The notes beneath the pieces were generated by a model. That model was given only the letters and a program-made list of their open reading frames with translations, was not told the origin of the DNA and made no database searches. From Micrococcales bacterium (GTDB lineage Bacteria; Actinomycetota; Actinomycetes; Actinomycetales; Microbacteriaceae): a DNA stretch of 54,985 nt. The translations under genes were made by a program, and so were the position numbers. The stretch covers positions 178,450 through 233,434 of the forward strand of contig JAHEGC010000001.1 of assembly GCA_024639965.1 (NCBI GenBank), read 5' to 3'. Below, in pieces: positions 35,015 through 45,092 of the stretch. The stretch's first letter is position 1; the number at the start of each line of letters is the position of its first letter.

Positions 35015-36209
35015 CGTCGTAGGGCGCTCCAGTCGCGGCGAGTGTCGAGCCGCTGCCGGACTGGTTGGCGCCACCGGAGTCCCCACCCGAGGATCCCGCA
35101 GTGACCGTGACCTCGACGTCGGCACCGTAGCTCGTTCCACCGGCGTTCGTGGCATACGCACGAACGTGATACGTCCCGTTGTCGAGAACCGCGGTCGTCC
35201 CCGAATAATCGGGATCAATGCCCGAGCCGACCGAAACCGTCGCGTCGCTCGTCGTGGGGTCTGGCGTCGTTGAGTACACAAAACCATATTCGGTGACCGA
35301 GGCGCCGCCGTCGTCGGTCACGGAGCCGTCCATGGCAATGGCTCCCGAGGTTTCACTCGCATCAACCGTGAGAACGACAGGGTTTCCTTCGTCGATGACG
35401 GAAATTCCGCCGTCTAGGTTGACCGAAAAATTATCGAAGTTGTAGACGCGATTGCCCGAGAGGTTGAAATACGCGTGAATCTTCGTCGCACCGAGAATAT
35501 CCGTGGCGGGACGGTCGTTGAAGGTGTACTCCGCCTTCGGCGACGAATCCACGAGCGTTCCGTCCGCGTTCGCGAAATAGACCTTGACGCTCGTGTCCAT
35601 CGACGTCGCCGTATCGCGGTAAACCGTGAACACAACCTTGTACCAGTCCGAGTCAGAACCGGTGCCCACGCCCAGCATCTGGTCGGCGACGTCGTAACTC
35701 GTGACGGTACCGATTCCGGAACCTTCGCCCAGAGCAGAGCGCCAAAAACCGTCGACGGTGGTTGTGCCGTCGTGAAATTTGAACCCACCACCGTGCACGG
35801 AAATGCCGAGTGCGTCGTTCGGGCGGAATGGGGTGCCTCCCGTGGATCCCGCCGAAGAAGGTTCTGCGGTAAAGCCCATACCCGAATAGCCGTTGGGGCC
35901 CTGGCTCTTCAGAAATGCGGTGAAGACGTAGGTGCTGCCCACCGGCCCCATCGCGTAGCTGGATTTGGTCGTATACACACCGAACGCGTCTCCCGGGGCG
36001 ATCTCCATCGAACCCGTATTACCGATTCCCCCCGACGACGAGTTAGAAATCGTCCCGCCAGTCGAGTAGCCGTCAAAATTTGCGGCGAGGTCGCCCGTGG
36101 AATCGAAATCGAACGTGAGTTCCGTGGATGCCGACGCGAATGACGCCGAAAGCCCAACGAGCATTGCCGCGCCAACCAGCGCCCCAAACTTTTTCATCCC
36201 GATTTGCAT
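34941..36209 (-). CDS. secreted surface protein with LAXTG sorting signal
   Basis: A 422-aa precursor. Signal peptide MKKFGALVGAAMLVGLSASFASA, then a beta-rich lectin/laminin-G-like region (about 30-270; FNLSGNRVYNFDNFSVNLDGG), a fibronectin-type or Ig-like segment (about 275-370) and a Ser/Gly linker. C-terminal sorting signal LAATG (390-394), a hydrophobic helix and RRRVRR. LAXTG is the known preference of class E sortases. ATG 36209 has GGGAGG upstream. Stop lies within the coding end of the helicase gene. No similarity to a specific adhesin recognised. Confidence 0.8.
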   Translation of the reverse strand: MQIGMKKFGALVGAAMLVGLSASFASASTELTFDFDSTGDLAANFDGYSTGGTISNSSSGGIGNTGSMEIAPGDAFGVYTTKSSYAMGPVGSTYVFTAFLKSQGPNGYSGMGFTAEPSSAGSTGGTPFRPNDALGISVHGGGFKFHDGTTTVDGFWRSALGEGSGIGTVTSYDVADQMLGVGTGSDSDWYKVVFTVYRDTATSMDTSVKVYFANADGTLVDSSPKAEYTFNDRPATDILGATKIHAYFNLSGNRVYNFDNFSVNLDGGISVIDEGNPVVLTVDASETSGAIAMDGSVTDDGGASVTEYGFVYSTTPDPTTSDATVSVGSGIDPDYSGTTAVLDNGTYHVRAYATNAGGTSYGADVEVTVTAGSSGGDSGGANQSGSGSTLAATGAPYDASGLVALGAGLIALGAVVRRRVRR

Positions 36210-36237
36210 GGCGACCCTCCCTGACGTTGCGTCGAGT

Positions 36238-37479
36238 TTAGTGGCTCGCCGGCACCTGTTGAATGTTGCGGCGGGAGCGCCATCGCAGCGTAATCCCCAT
36301 GCCAACAAGCGCGAAAGACAGCGCCACAACACCAGCACCATCAAAACCTGTTTGCGCGAGCGACGTGGTTCCGCCCGAGCTTGAACCTCCACCACCCGAC
36401 GAATCCGCTTCCCAGAGTGCCGTTAGCGTGATCGGGCCGTAACCGTCCGGGCTGGCCGTGGTCGCGCTCGCATCGAGCGTTTGGGTCGTCACGTGGTCTC
36501 CTGTGAGTTGCCAGCCGGCGAACCGGAAACCGGGGCGAGACGGCGGCGTAGGAAGCGTGAAAGATCCATCGGTGAAATATGACGAGTCACCGCCACTGTG
36601 GGACGTTCCGGCGTCCGTCTCGTCGAACGTGATCACGTTAGAGTCCGCGTCCCACACCGCGTAAAGGTCGATGTCGCTCGAGAAGTCGTAATTTTCGCCG
36701 TCATCAAAATTGTCGGTACCGGTTCCGTCATCTGCCGAGTTCCACCCGACAAACGTGTAGCCGTCGCGCGAGAACCCGTTCGCGGGAAGTGCATGTGACC
36801 CTTCCGAGTAATAGGCATCCATCGACCCGCTCGTCGAACCGTTTCCGTGGAAGGTTGCGGTGGGAACCTCAACGGGAATCTGGAAACCAATTCCGTTATA
36901 TCCAGGGGCCGTACGGCCATTCATCGCACTCACTGTGATGGACGTGATCGGAGTGGCGAAGTGAAGTCGCACCTCGCCGTTGTAACGCGAGCCCGCCGAC
37001 ATCCCATTCGCGATCTTTCCGCCCGACGTCAACGTTCCCGTTCCGCCACAGTCACCAGTGCACAAGTAGTCGGAAATCGATGTTGCGATGGAAGCGTCGG
37101 TGAAATCGACACCCGAGCTTGCCACGTTGGTGGTGACAATTACCTCGTCACCTATGTTGACCCAGCCATAAAACAATTTCAGATCAGAAATGCCGGCCCA
37201 CGAACCGTTGGAGCTCGAGAAGGTGATCGTCAACGCGCTGTCTGCTGTGGTCGTCGTTCGATACCAAAGGTTCGGCGCTAAGGTTCCACCGGATTGATAA
37301 TTCGACGTCTTCTCGGCGCCGTTGGAGAACGATGCCGTCGCGGTCACACCGTCGGCGAACGTTTCCGCAGTGGCCGTCGAAATTGACTTCCATACCGTGG
37401 TCGTTGCGGACGCCGGGAGCGGTGTGGCGAGGCCACTCAACACCGCCCCGATGGTGAAAGCTAGTGCCAGACGGCGCAT
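36238..37479 (-). CDS. secreted surface protein with InlB-type repeats and LAXTG sorting signal
   Basis: A 413-aa precursor. Signal peptide MRRLALAFTIGAVLSGLATPLPASA, a beta-rich domain with one Cys pair (DYLCTGDCG), then two InlB B-type (Listeria-Bacteroides) repeats: FSRDGYTFVGWNSADDG ... LYAVW and SRPGFRFAGWQLTGD ... LTALW. Sorting signal LAQTG (374-378), hydrophobic helix, RWRSRR, then nine more residues. It precedes the other LAXTG gene by 28 nt on the same strand, so they are one operon. ATG 37479 has AGAGGA upstream. Role: cell surface, adhesion or matrix, inferred. Confidence 0.8.
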   Translation of the reverse strand: MRRLALAFTIGAVLSGLATPLPASATTTVWKSISTATAETFADGVTATASFSNGAEKTSNYQSGGTLAPNLWYRTTTTADSALTITFSSSNGSWAGISDLKLFYGWVNIGDEVIVTTNVASSGVDFTDASIATSISDYLCTGDCGGTGTLTSGGKIANGMSAGSRYNGEVRLHFATPITSITVSAMNGRTAPGYNGIGFQIPVEVPTATFHGNGSTSGSMDAYYSEGSHALPANGFSRDGYTFVGWNSADDGTGTDNFDDGENYDFSSDIDLYAVWDADSNVITFDETDAGTSHSGGDSSYFTDGSFTLPTPPSRPGFRFAGWQLTGDHVTTQTLDASATTASPDGYGPITLTALWEADSSGGGGSSSGGTTSLAQTGFDGAGVVALSFALVGMGITLRWRSRRNIQQVPASH

Positions 37480-37568
37480 CAAAAATCCTCTCGAAGGGTC
37501 ACTAAATTATATCGGCAGAGCCGGGGCAACTGCCGTTGTCGGGCTGCGCCACCCTGGGAAATAAAACA

Positions 37569-37591
37569 AGGACCGACGTTCAATCGGTCCT
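37569..37591 (-). terminator. terminator hairpin 1 downstream of tRNA-Pro
   Basis: 8-bp stem (37569-37576 with 37584-37591), 7-nt loop; minus strand continues into TTGTTTTATTT. Confidence 0.7.
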
Positions 37592-37697
37592 GTTGTATGG
37601 TCGGGCTGCACCCCTCCGCTCGAAGCCGGCGACGCGATGCGGCGCCAAACGGGCTTCTCGAACGTCGGGGGGCGCCTGTCATGCCGGAAAATGAAAT

Positions 37698-37722
37698 AAG
37701 GACCGACACGAAGCCGGTCCTT
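37698..37722 (-). terminator. terminator hairpin 2 directly after tRNA-Pro
   Basis: 8-bp stem (37698-37705 with 37715-37722); minus strand continues into ATTTCATTTT. Also followed by T-rich sequence on the plus strand, so possibly bidirectional. Confidence 0.75.
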
Positions 37723-37731
37723 CTTTCACGG

Positions 37732-37805
<74 letters not shown>

Positions 37806-37862
37806 TTACCCTAGGGCAACCAAGCCAGCCTATCAAGAAATCAAAGTCCGCTCGCCGAGGTG

Positions 37863-39224
37863 TCAGGCGCCGAGGAGTTCCTTTACCGCATCTTCGAACA
37901 CTCGGTGATGTTCGGAAACATCGTCGAGCGTGGTCGTCGGGCACATCAGCGCCATCGAGTGGAACGGGGTCAACATGATCCCACGGTTCGCGAGGTAGAG
38001 GTGGAGGAAATCCTCGAGATCGCCGTCGGCAGCGTCGTTCGCCTCACCACCGTTTCGGGGATAAGGCTTGCGGAAACGATATTCACAACGAGCACCGAGT
38101 TGATTGATTGACCACGGAAGGTCATGGCGCTCGAGAATCTCCTCGAAGCCGGCCACGAACGCATCGCACGTTGCAATCATCCGCTCGAACGTCTTGTCGG
38201 TGAGTACGTGCTCGAGTGTCGCGCGCATCGCAGCGACCGACAGCGGGTTACCGGCGAGAGTTCCGCCGACACCGCCCATGTCCACGAGGTCGAGGTCGTC
38301 GCGCGCGAGTGCCTTTTCGGCGAACTCCGCGCTGAGCCCGTAAGCGCCGGTCGGAATTCCCCCGCCAATCGCCTTCCCAATGACGACGATGTCGGGCTCA
38401 AGGTTCCACGCGCGGGTTGCGCCTCCAGCACCCGCGCTGAACGTGTGCGTCTCATCAATGATCAACAGCGCGCCGTACTTGCGCGTCAGCGCGCGAACGC
38501 CCTCGTGGTACCCCTCCTCGGGGAGCACGATTCCGATGTTCGTCAACGCCGGTTCGATGAGCACCGCAGCGACATCGCCGTGAGCGAGCTCGCGTTCAAG
38601 GCCCTCGAGGTCGTTGAATTCCGCAACGCGGCTCGTCTCGAGCACGTCGACGGGCGAACCCACGTTGCCCGGCCGGCTCATGGAGTCACCGTTCGGTCCG
38701 ACGACGATGAGCGACTCGTCGACCGAGCCGTGGTAACAGTAGGAGTGGAAGAGAATCTTGGATCGACCCGTCAGCGCACGAACAAGACGGATCACCCATC
38801 GATTGGCGTCGGTGGCGGTGAGCGAGAAGCTCCACCGCTCCATGCCGAAACGTCGGGCGAGTTCAGCGCCAACCCATTCCGCGTCCTCGGTCGGAAGCAT
38901 CGTTGTCAGCCCGCCCAGGTCACGCACACGATGTTCAATTGCGGCGACAACCTCGGGTGCGGAATGCCCGGCCATCGATCCGGTGTCACCCAGAGCGAAG
39001 TCGATGTATTCATTCCCGTCAATGTCCACAATGCGGTTTCCGCGCGCGGACTCAACATACACGGGGAATGCGCCCGCTTTCTTGTTCATCCACGTCATCG
39101 GCACACGACCGAAAAGGTGATCGGCACGTGCGTAAGCGGCCTTGGATTTCGGGTGGGTTCGGTCAAACTCGGCGCGTTCGCGCTCGAAAAGTTGATTCAG
39201 ACGGTGACGATCGATGTCGGTCAT
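37863..39224 (-). CDS. class III PLP-dependent aminotransferase (glutamate-1-semialdehyde mutase-like)
   Basis: A 453-aa fold type I aminotransferase. Seen: GNRIVDIDGNEYIDFALGDTG near 63, ATDANRWVIRLVRALTGR, LIIDETHTFSAG with the cofactor Asp, and VIGKAIGGGIPTGAYG with the PLP Lys. It resembles HemL-type enzymes, but GDTGSMAGHS instead of the usual GPxxLGH and the DETHTF context suggest another amino acceptor. Isolated gene; substrate unknown. ATG 39224 has AAGGAT upstream. Confidence 0.85.
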   Translation of the reverse strand: MTDIDRHRLNQLFERERAEFDRTHPKSKAAYARADHLFGRVPMTWMNKKAGAFPVYVESARGNRIVDIDGNEYIDFALGDTGSMAGHSAPEVVAAIEHRVRDLGGLTTMLPTEDAEWVGAELARRFGMERWSFSLTATDANRWVIRLVRALTGRSKILFHSYCYHGSVDESLIVVGPNGDSMSRPGNVGSPVDVLETSRVAEFNDLEGLERELAHGDVAAVLIEPALTNIGIVLPEEGYHEGVRALTRKYGALLIIDETHTFSAGAGGATRAWNLEPDIVVIGKAIGGGIPTGAYGLSAEFAEKALARDDLDLVDMGGVGGTLAGNPLSVAAMRATLEHVLTDKTFERMIATCDAFVAGFEEILERHDLPWSINQLGARCEYRFRKPYPRNGGEANDAADGDLEDFLHLYLANRGIMLTPFHSMALMCPTTTLDDVSEHHRVFEDAVKELLGA

Positions 39225-39271
39225 GCTCACATCCTTGTGAAGTCGTTGCGATAAGCCCAGACTAATTCAGA

Positions 39272-39754
39272 TCAGCGGCGTTGTTGCTCGAGTTTGTCCC
39301 GAAGCAACGGCCACGACTGCCCGAAGCGCGGATGCAGCTCTAGGGCATCCGCGTCGAGACGGGGAACCCACTGCAGGTCGTCGCTTTCGCCGTCGTTGTA
39401 GGCCGGCTCGAACTGGTCGCGCGATTCGACGATGACGGTCGTGTACGACCAGAATCCGAGATCAATGACGTACGTGTCAATCGCGATGAGGTCCTCCTCG
39501 GGAACTCCCGCCTCCTCGTGTGCCTCGCGCATCGCGCCAGCAATCGCGTCCTCCCCCATGCGAAGCGCGCCACCGGGGATGCCCCAGGTTCCCCCGTGAT
39601 GGGACCATTCGACGCGAAGCTGTAGAAGAACCGTGTCCGTCTCGCGATGCCAAACGAGCACGCCGGCGGCACCGAATGCCCCCCACACGCGCTCACCGTT
39701 CGGGCCGTGCACCCAGTTGTCACCGGGGTCGCGCAGGTGCGGCGGGGGCAACAT
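39272..39754 (-). CDS. NUDIX hydrolase
   Basis: About 160 aa with a complete Nudix box GALRMGEDAIAGAMREAHEEAGV (GX5EX7REUXEEXGU, near residues 60-82). The opening GDNWVHGPNGERVWG and HHGGTWGIPGGA suit a nucleotide-sugar or dNTP pyrophosphatase; substrate unknown. It starts 9 nt after der and ends the long minus-strand run. ATG 39754 preferred; GTG 39760 possible. Confidence 0.88.
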   Translation of the reverse strand: MLPPPHLRDPGDNWVHGPNGERVWGAFGAAGVLVWHRETDTVLLQLRVEWSHHGGTWGIPGGALRMGEDAIAGAMREAHEEAGVPEEDLIAIDTYVIDLGFWSYTTVIVESRDQFEPAYNDGESDDLQWVPRLDADALELHPRFGQSWPLLRDKLEQQRR

Positions 39755-39763
39755 CGCCACGGG

Positions 39764-41272
39764 TTACTTCTTCGGGCCTCGGCGTTCGCGAACGCGCATT
39801 GAAATGTTGATGGGCGACCCTTCGAATCCCCACACCTCGCGCAGCCGACGCTGTATGAATCGGCGATACTGCGGGTCGAGGAAACCTGTTGTGAACAACA
39901 CGAACGTCGGCGGGCGGGTCGAAGCCTGGGTGCCGAAAAGGATTCGCGGTTGCTTGCCTCCACGCACGGGGTGCGGGTGCGACGCGACGAGTTCGGCGAG
40001 GAACGCGTTGAACTTGCCCGTCGCGATTCGGGTATCCCACGACTCGAGTGCGAGCTCGATGGCGGGCACGAGCTTTTCGAGATGACGGCCCGTGCGCGCA
40101 GAGATGTTGACGCGAGGTGCCCAGGCGACGTGGGCGAGGTCTTGCTCGATTTCACGCTCGAGGTATCGGCGTCGGTCGTCGTCAAGGATGTCCCACTTGT
40201 TGAAGGCGAGAACGAGCGAGCGACCCGATTCGAGCACCATGTCGATGATGCGCACGTCCTGCTCGGACACGGGCTCGCTCACGTCGAGAACGACGATCGC
40301 GACCTCTGCCTTCTCCAGCGCGGCGGCCGTGCGAAGAGACGCGTAGAAGTCGGCGCCTTGCGCCATGTGCTGGCGGCGGCGAATTCCCGCGGTGTCGACG
40401 AAACGCCACACTTTGCCGCCCAGTTCGATTTGTTCGTCGATGGGGTCTCGCGTGGTTCCAGCGAGTTCGTTGACAACGACTCGCTCCTCCCCCGCGGTCT
40501 TGTTGAGCAGAGACGACTTTCCCACATTGGGGCGACCGATGATGGCCACGCGACGCGGCCCACCGATTTCCGTCTTGGCGACAGCGCTGACCTCGGGCAG
40601 AACCGTGAGCACGTGATCGAGCAAGTCGGCAACACCACGACCGTGCAGCGCCGACGCCGGCCACGGCTGTCCGAGTCCGAGCGACCACAGAGCGGCCGCC
40701 TCCGGCTCCTGACGAGTGTCATCGACCTTGTTCGCGACGAGGATGACGGGCTTGTTCGAGGCGCGAAGCATGCGAACGACGCGCTCGTCGGTCGCCGTCG
40801 CACCCACCATCGCATCGACGACGAAGAGAACGGCGTCGGCGAGGTCGACCGCGATTTCAGCTTGGGCGGCAACGCTCGCATCGATACCGCGGGCATCCGG
40901 CTCCCATCCACCGGTGTCAACGAGCGTGAACTTGCGGTCGTTCCATTCGGCTTTGTATGTCACGCGGTCGCGGGTGACCCCGGGAACATCCTCAACGACC
41001 GCTTCGCGGCGACCGAGGATGCGGTTGACGAGCGCCGACTTACCGACGTTCGGACGGCCGACAATCGCGAGAACGGGAAGTGCGGGAAGGATGATGGGCT
41101 CGTCGGTATCACCGATCTGCGATTCGAGGAGTGCGATGTCCTCGTCGTCAAGGTCATAATCGGCGAGTCCGGCGCGGAGTGCGTCCGCACGCTGGCCCGC
41201 ATCTTCGTCGGACATCTCGGCGAGGCGCTCGGCGAGATCCCCGATCGGCTCGTCGATATCGTCGTCGCTCAT
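39764..41272 (-). CDS. der: ribosome biogenesis GTPase Der (EngA)
   Basis: 50S assembly GTPase with two G domains, each with GRPNVGKS (near residues 71 and 245), DTGG/DTAG switch II motifs, NKVD/NKWD, and a C-terminal KH-like domain ending RERRGPKK. 502 aa; the first 60 residues are an acidic actinobacterial extension. ATG 41272 overlaps the cmk stop as ATGA. Confidence 0.97.
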   Translation of the reverse strand: MSDDDIDEPIGDLAERLAEMSDEDAGQRADALRAGLADYDLDDEDIALLESQIGDTDEPIILPALPVLAIVGRPNVGKSALVNRILGRREAVVEDVPGVTRDRVTYKAEWNDRKFTLVDTGGWEPDARGIDASVAAQAEIAVDLADAVLFVVDAMVGATATDERVVRMLRASNKPVILVANKVDDTRQEPEAAALWSLGLGQPWPASALHGRGVADLLDHVLTVLPEVSAVAKTEIGGPRRVAIIGRPNVGKSSLLNKTAGEERVVVNELAGTTRDPIDEQIELGGKVWRFVDTAGIRRRQHMAQGADFYASLRTAAALEKAEVAIVVLDVSEPVSEQDVRIIDMVLESGRSLVLAFNKWDILDDDRRRYLEREIEQDLAHVAWAPRVNISARTGRHLEKLVPAIELALESWDTRIATGKFNAFLAELVASHPHPVRGGKQPRILFGTQASTRPPTFVLFTTGFLDPQYRRFIQRRLREVWGFEGSPINISMRVRERRGPKK

Positions 41273-41931
41273 TCGGCACGCCCCCTCTCCACAATCGTCA
41301 ACACGGCGTCCACCGTCTGGTCAAAGTTCAAATCCGATGAGTCGACAACCGACACACCGGGTGCTGCGTCGTGGAACTCCACGACACGCGAATCCTTAGC
41401 ATCCCGCTCACGCACCGACGCGGTGGTCTCCGCGAGATCCCGGCCGGCGGCTTCACCGGCCCGTCTCGCAATTCTAACGTCCTCGCGGGCCGTGAGGAGA
41501 ATGCGAGTTCCCGCATCGGGAAACACGACCGTCGTCATGTCGCGCCCCTCCGCAACGACGCCAGGAAATCCCGATTCCGCGGCGACTCGGCGCGCGTGGT
41601 CGCGCATCCACGATCGAACCGAAAGGTTGGCTGCGACGGCGCTCACACACAGACTGATCCGCGGGTCCCGAATCGAATCCGTCACGTCAACCTCACCGAC
41701 GACGACGTGTTCGCGCTCGGGATCGAGAGATATCGAATACGGGAATGAATTGAGCAACCCCGTCACCGCGGACTCGTCGGTGACGTCGATTTCGAGATCG
41801 AGCGCCCACCAGGCGAGTGCACGATAGGCGGCTCCCGTGTCGAGAAAACCAAAGCCGAGTCGACGGGCAGCGGCGCGGGAAACGCTCGACTTGCCGCTTC
41901 CGGCGGGCCCATCTATTGCGACGATTTTCAC
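41269..41931 (-). CDS. cmk: cytidylate kinase
   Basis: Phosphorylates CMP/dCMP. 220 aa: [17 protein letters not shown] loop, [28 protein letters not shown], and [12 protein letters not shown] 41931 overlaps the tyrA stop as GTGA. Confidence 0.96.
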   Translation of the reverse strand: MKIVAIDGPAGSGKSSVSRAAARRLGFGFLDTGAAYRALAWWALDLEIDVTDESAVTGLLNSFPYSISLDPEREHVVVGEVDVTDSIRDPRISLCVSAVAANLSVRSWMRDHARRVAAESGFPGVVAEGRDMTTVVFPDAGTRILLTAREDVRIARRAGEAAGRDLAETTASVRERDAKDSRVVEFHDAAPGVSVVDSSDLNFDQTVDAVLTIVERGRAE

Positions 41932-43013
41932 GCGCCGTCGCCCGCGATGCGCCAGCCGCGCTCCTCGAGTGCGCGCACGAGTCCCGCTTCCGCGGCGGGC
42001 AGTACCGACACCTCGGCAAAACCGATGGCCGACCCCGGTGAGTGCTCAAGTCGAAGATCTTCCATATTGACGTCGAGTTCGCCGATGTCCGTCAAAAGCT
42101 TCGCGAGTTGTCCGGGACGGTCGTCGATTACTACGAGAATCGTCGCGAAATGGGCACTAGCGCCATGCTTGCCCGGTATGCGTGCGACGCCGGCGTTTCC
42201 TGACGCGAGTAGTTCGGCGAGCGTAGCTGTGGTGGCGGTGCCGTCTTTGAGCGCGGCAACGACCGCGTCGAGTCGATCGCGAATGCCTTCGAGAACCGAG
42301 GTGATGTCGTGCGAATTGGCGCCGAGAATCTGAATCCACAGGTTCGCGTCGCTCGCGGCGATTCGGGTGACGTCACGGAGTCCCCCGCCAGCGAGTTCCA
42401 CCGATTTCGCGGGCGCACCGACAAGACTTGAGGCAACGGCGGAGGCAACGATCTGGGGAACGTGAGAAACCAGCGCTACGGCGGCATCGTGGTCGCTTGT
42501 CGACATCTCGACGACGTTCGCTCCGCAATCTGTCGCGAGGTCGACGACCGCTCGAATTGCCCCCGGTGCGAGCCCGTCCCGCGAGCACACAACCCACGAA
42601 CGCCCCGTGAAGATGTCGGCGCGAGCGGAAACCGCTCCCCCGCGTTCGCGACCCGCCATCGGATGCGAGCCCACGTATCGCGCGAGGTCGACACCCCGCG
42701 CCTCGAGGTCGTGAAGGATCGACCCCTTGACACTCGCAACATCGCAAATGATGGCGTCGGGGAATTCATCAAGCGCCCCGGCGACGACGTCAGCGACGAC
42801 GTCCGGCGGTGTCGCCACAATCACCAACGTGGGGGCGTCGTCAGCGCGAGAGGGACGGCCGGCTCCGTATTCGGTCGCCAGCTTCACTGCGGTCGGCGAC
42901 GAATCGACGAGCGAAACATCGACGCCGTTGCGCCGAAGCACGAGACCGATGGAAGCGCCGAGAAGTCCTGCCCCGATGATGCGAACGGACCCGGAAACCC
43001 GCGATTCAGTCAT
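41928..43013 (-). CDS. tyrA: prephenate dehydrogenase with ACT domain
   Basis: Tyrosine biosynthesis. 361 aa: NAD fold VRIIGAGLLGASIGLVL, GSHPMAGRERGG, ALVSHVPQIVASAVA, and an ACT domain (ILVVIDDRPGQLAKLLTDI) near 280-350 for feedback control. ATG 43013 overlaps the rluB stop by 8 nt; further upstream codons lie within rluB. Placement between rluB and cmk is common in Microbacteriaceae. Confidence 0.94.
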   Translation of the reverse strand: MTESRVSGSVRIIGAGLLGASIGLVLRRNGVDVSLVDSSPTAVKLATEYGAGRPSRADDAPTLVIVATPPDVVADVVAGALDEFPDAIICDVASVKGSILHDLEARGVDLARYVGSHPMAGRERGGAVSARADIFTGRSWVVCSRDGLAPGAIRAVVDLATDCGANVVEMSTSDHDAAVALVSHVPQIVASAVASSLVGAPAKSVELAGGGLRDVTRIAASDANLWIQILGANSHDITSVLEGIRDRLDAVVAALKDGTATTATLAELLASGNAGVARIPGKHGASAHFATILVVIDDRPGQLAKLLTDIGELDVNMEDLRLEHSPGSAIGFAEVSVLPAAEAGLVRALEERGWRIAGDGA

Positions 43014-43758
43014 CGGACGACTCCTCGTTGTCGGTTCGGGCGAGAGCAAGAATCTGACCCACTTCAACCTTACTGAGGTCCCTCATCGCGCCCACGGCAA
43101 GCGAACCGAGCGACAGTGGCCCGAAACTCTTGCGATGAAGTTCGACCACGGGATGCCCGACCGCCTCGCACAGGCGTCGAACGATGCGATTGCGCCCGGA
43201 GTGCAACGTGATCTCGAGGAGCGTGTGCCCCTTCGACGGTTCGCCAATTTTCGCAACCCGATCCACCGCGATCGGCCCGTCGTCGAGTTCGACACCGTCC
43301 CGCATCGCCTTGAGGGAAGCGGGTTTCACCGGTCCCGTCACCTTGGCAAGATAGGTCTTGGTGACTTCGAATGAAGGATGGGCGAGAACGTGAGCGGCGT
43401 CGCCGTCATTCGTCAGGATGAGAAGGCCGGAAGTGTCCGCATCGAGTCGACCGACATTGAACAGTCGCTCCTCGTAGTCGGCGACAAACTCGGTGAGGTC
43501 ACGGCGGCCACGATCGTCGGCGAGCGTCGAGACGACACCCGTGGGCTTGTTGAGCATGACGTACCGCTTCGAGACGTCGGTTTGAATCGGAGTTCCGTCA
43601 ACGGTGATGTGATCAACCTCGGGGTCAACCCGCGAACCGAGCTCGGTGACGACCACACCGTTGACCGTCACCCGACCCCGCTCGATGAGTATTTCGCTCG
43701 CACGTCGCGACGCGACGCCCGCCGCGGCGAGCACCTTCTGAAGTCGTTCAGTGGACAT
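43006..43758 (-). CDS. rluB: 23S rRNA pseudouridine synthase (RluB family)
   Basis: 250 aa with an S4 RNA-binding domain (ERLQKVLAAAGVASRRASEILI) and the RsuA-type catalytic motif GRLDADTSGLLILTNDG, then SGRNRIVRRLCEAVGH. Makes a pseudouridine near the peptidyl transferase centre (RluB/E/F group). ATG 43758 overlaps the scpB stop by 11 nt. Confidence 0.94.
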   Translation of the reverse strand: MSTERLQKVLAAAGVASRRASEILIERGRVTVNGVVVTELGSRVDPEVDHITVDGTPIQTDVSKRYVMLNKPTGVVSTLADDRGRRDLTEFVADYEERLFNVGRLDADTSGLLILTNDGDAAHVLAHPSFEVTKTYLAKVTGPVKPASLKAMRDGVELDDGPIAVDRVAKIGEPSKGHTLLEITLHSGRNRIVRRLCEAVGHPVVELHRKSFGPLSLGSLAVGAMRDLSKVEVGQILALARTDNEESSDD

Positions 43759-44302
43759 CGTCGAAACCGGCCGACCCATCGTCGAGCAGTTCCGAGACGG
43801 GCGGCAACTGATCAGCGGAATCGATGCCGAGGTGCGTCAACAGGAGGTCCGTCGTTCCGTAAAGGATTGCGCCGGTCTCCGTCTCGGTGCCGACCTCGGT
43901 GATAAGTCCCCGTCCGACGAGTGTGCGCATCACCGAATCGACGTTGACCGCACGAATGCTAGACACTTGCGACCGCGTCACCGGCTGCTTGTAAGCGATG
44001 ACCGCGAGCGTTTCCAACGCGGGTTGAGACAACTTGGACGACACCTGGGAGTGAACCACATCGCGAACGAGGTCGTCAAAATCTTCGCGCACGTAGAAAC
44101 GCCAACCGCCACCGACTTCACGAAGCTCGAAGCCGCGACGAATCGTTCCGTTCGTCCCGTTGAAGTCGTCGACGAGGCGGGCGACGGCCTCATTGACCTC
44201 AGCGACAGGACGTTCGAGGACTGTCGCGAGTGAGACGAGACTTTGCGGCTCGTCGGCGACCATCAGGATCGCTTCGAGCTGTCGGTCGAGATCAGTTTCC
44301 AT
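43748..44302 (-). CDS. scpB: segregation and condensation protein ScpB
   Basis: 184-aa winged-helix kleisin partner of SMC-ScpA, important for chromosome segregation. LEAILMVADEPQSLVSLATVL and LAVIAYKQPVTRSQVSSIRAVN are diagnostic. Overlaps scpA by 11 nt. Confidence 0.95.
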   Translation of the reverse strand: METDLDRQLEAILMVADEPQSLVSLATVLERPVAEVNEAVARLVDDFNGTNGTIRRGFELREVGGGWRFYVREDFDDLVRDVVHSQVSSKLSQPALETLAVIAYKQPVTRSQVSSIRAVNVDSVMRTLVGRGLITEVGTETETGAILYGTTDLLLTHLGIDSADQLPPVSELLDDGSAGFDDVH

Positions 44303-45092
44303 AGTCGGCTCCCAGTGTCACAAGGTTTTCATCGGTCCAGGTATCCGCGGTCCAGCGGACGGTCAATTCCCCGAGTGGTTCGATTTGCTCGAATCCCACC
44401 GCGGCTTGGCGATACAGTTCCAGGACCGCAAGAAATCGGGCGACAATGACGCCCTTGTGGTCGGCTCCCGCGATGAGCTGGCGGAACGTCATCGGTGTCG
44501 ACTTGAGCATCGACACCACAATCGCGGCCTGCTCACGGACGGAAACCAGCGGTGCGTGAAGATGTGTGAGCCCGACAAATGGAATCTCCCGCGGAGCAAG
44601 AGCCAACATTGCGAGCATCTGGAAATCTTCGAGAGAGGTCGACCAGACGAGGTCCGGTGTGCGGTCACGGTACTTCTCCTCGAGGCGCACCTGACGCGGG
44701 TGGCGCGCCATCTCACGTTCAATATGCTCACCGAACCACACCGAAATCTCTTTGAACGCGCGGTATTGCAACAGTCGTGCGAACAGGAGATCGCGCGCTT
44801 CGAGCACCGCGACGTCCTCCGCGTCGGCGTATTCCCCGGCGGGGAGTAACCCCACGATCTTCATGTCGAGGAGAGTAGCCGCGACGACGAGGAACTCGGA
44901 GGCGGCATCGAGCTCGGCGGGGCCGTCGAGATCCTTGAGGAATTCGATGAATTCCCCCGTCACCACAGCGAGGGAAACCTCGGTGATGTCCATCTCATGT
45001 TTGGAGATGAGCGAGAGGAGAAGGTCGAAGGGTCCGTCGAAATTCGCGAGGCTGACGCGGAATCCGTCGTCCTGGCTAGGCAATCTTTCCAC
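44292..45092 (-). CDS. scpA: segregation and condensation protein ScpA
   Basis: 266-aa kleisin with FDGPFDLLLSLISKHEMDI at the N-terminus (SMC neck binding), LVVAATLLDMKIVGLLP, and a C-terminal winged helix. GTG 45092 overlaps the parA stop by 17 nt; no smc gene is in the window. Confidence 0.94.
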   Translation of the reverse strand: MERLPSQDDGFRVSLANFDGPFDLLLSLISKHEMDITEVSLAVVTGEFIEFLKDLDGPAELDAASEFLVVAATLLDMKIVGLLPAGEYADAEDVAVLEARDLLFARLLQYRAFKEISVWFGEHIEREMARHPRQVRLEEKYRDRTPDLVWSTSLEDFQMLAMLALAPREIPFVGLTHLHAPLVSVREQAAIVVSMLKSTPMTFRQLIAGADHKGVIVARFLAVLELYRQAAVGFEQIEPLGELTVRWTADTWTDENLVTLGADYGN

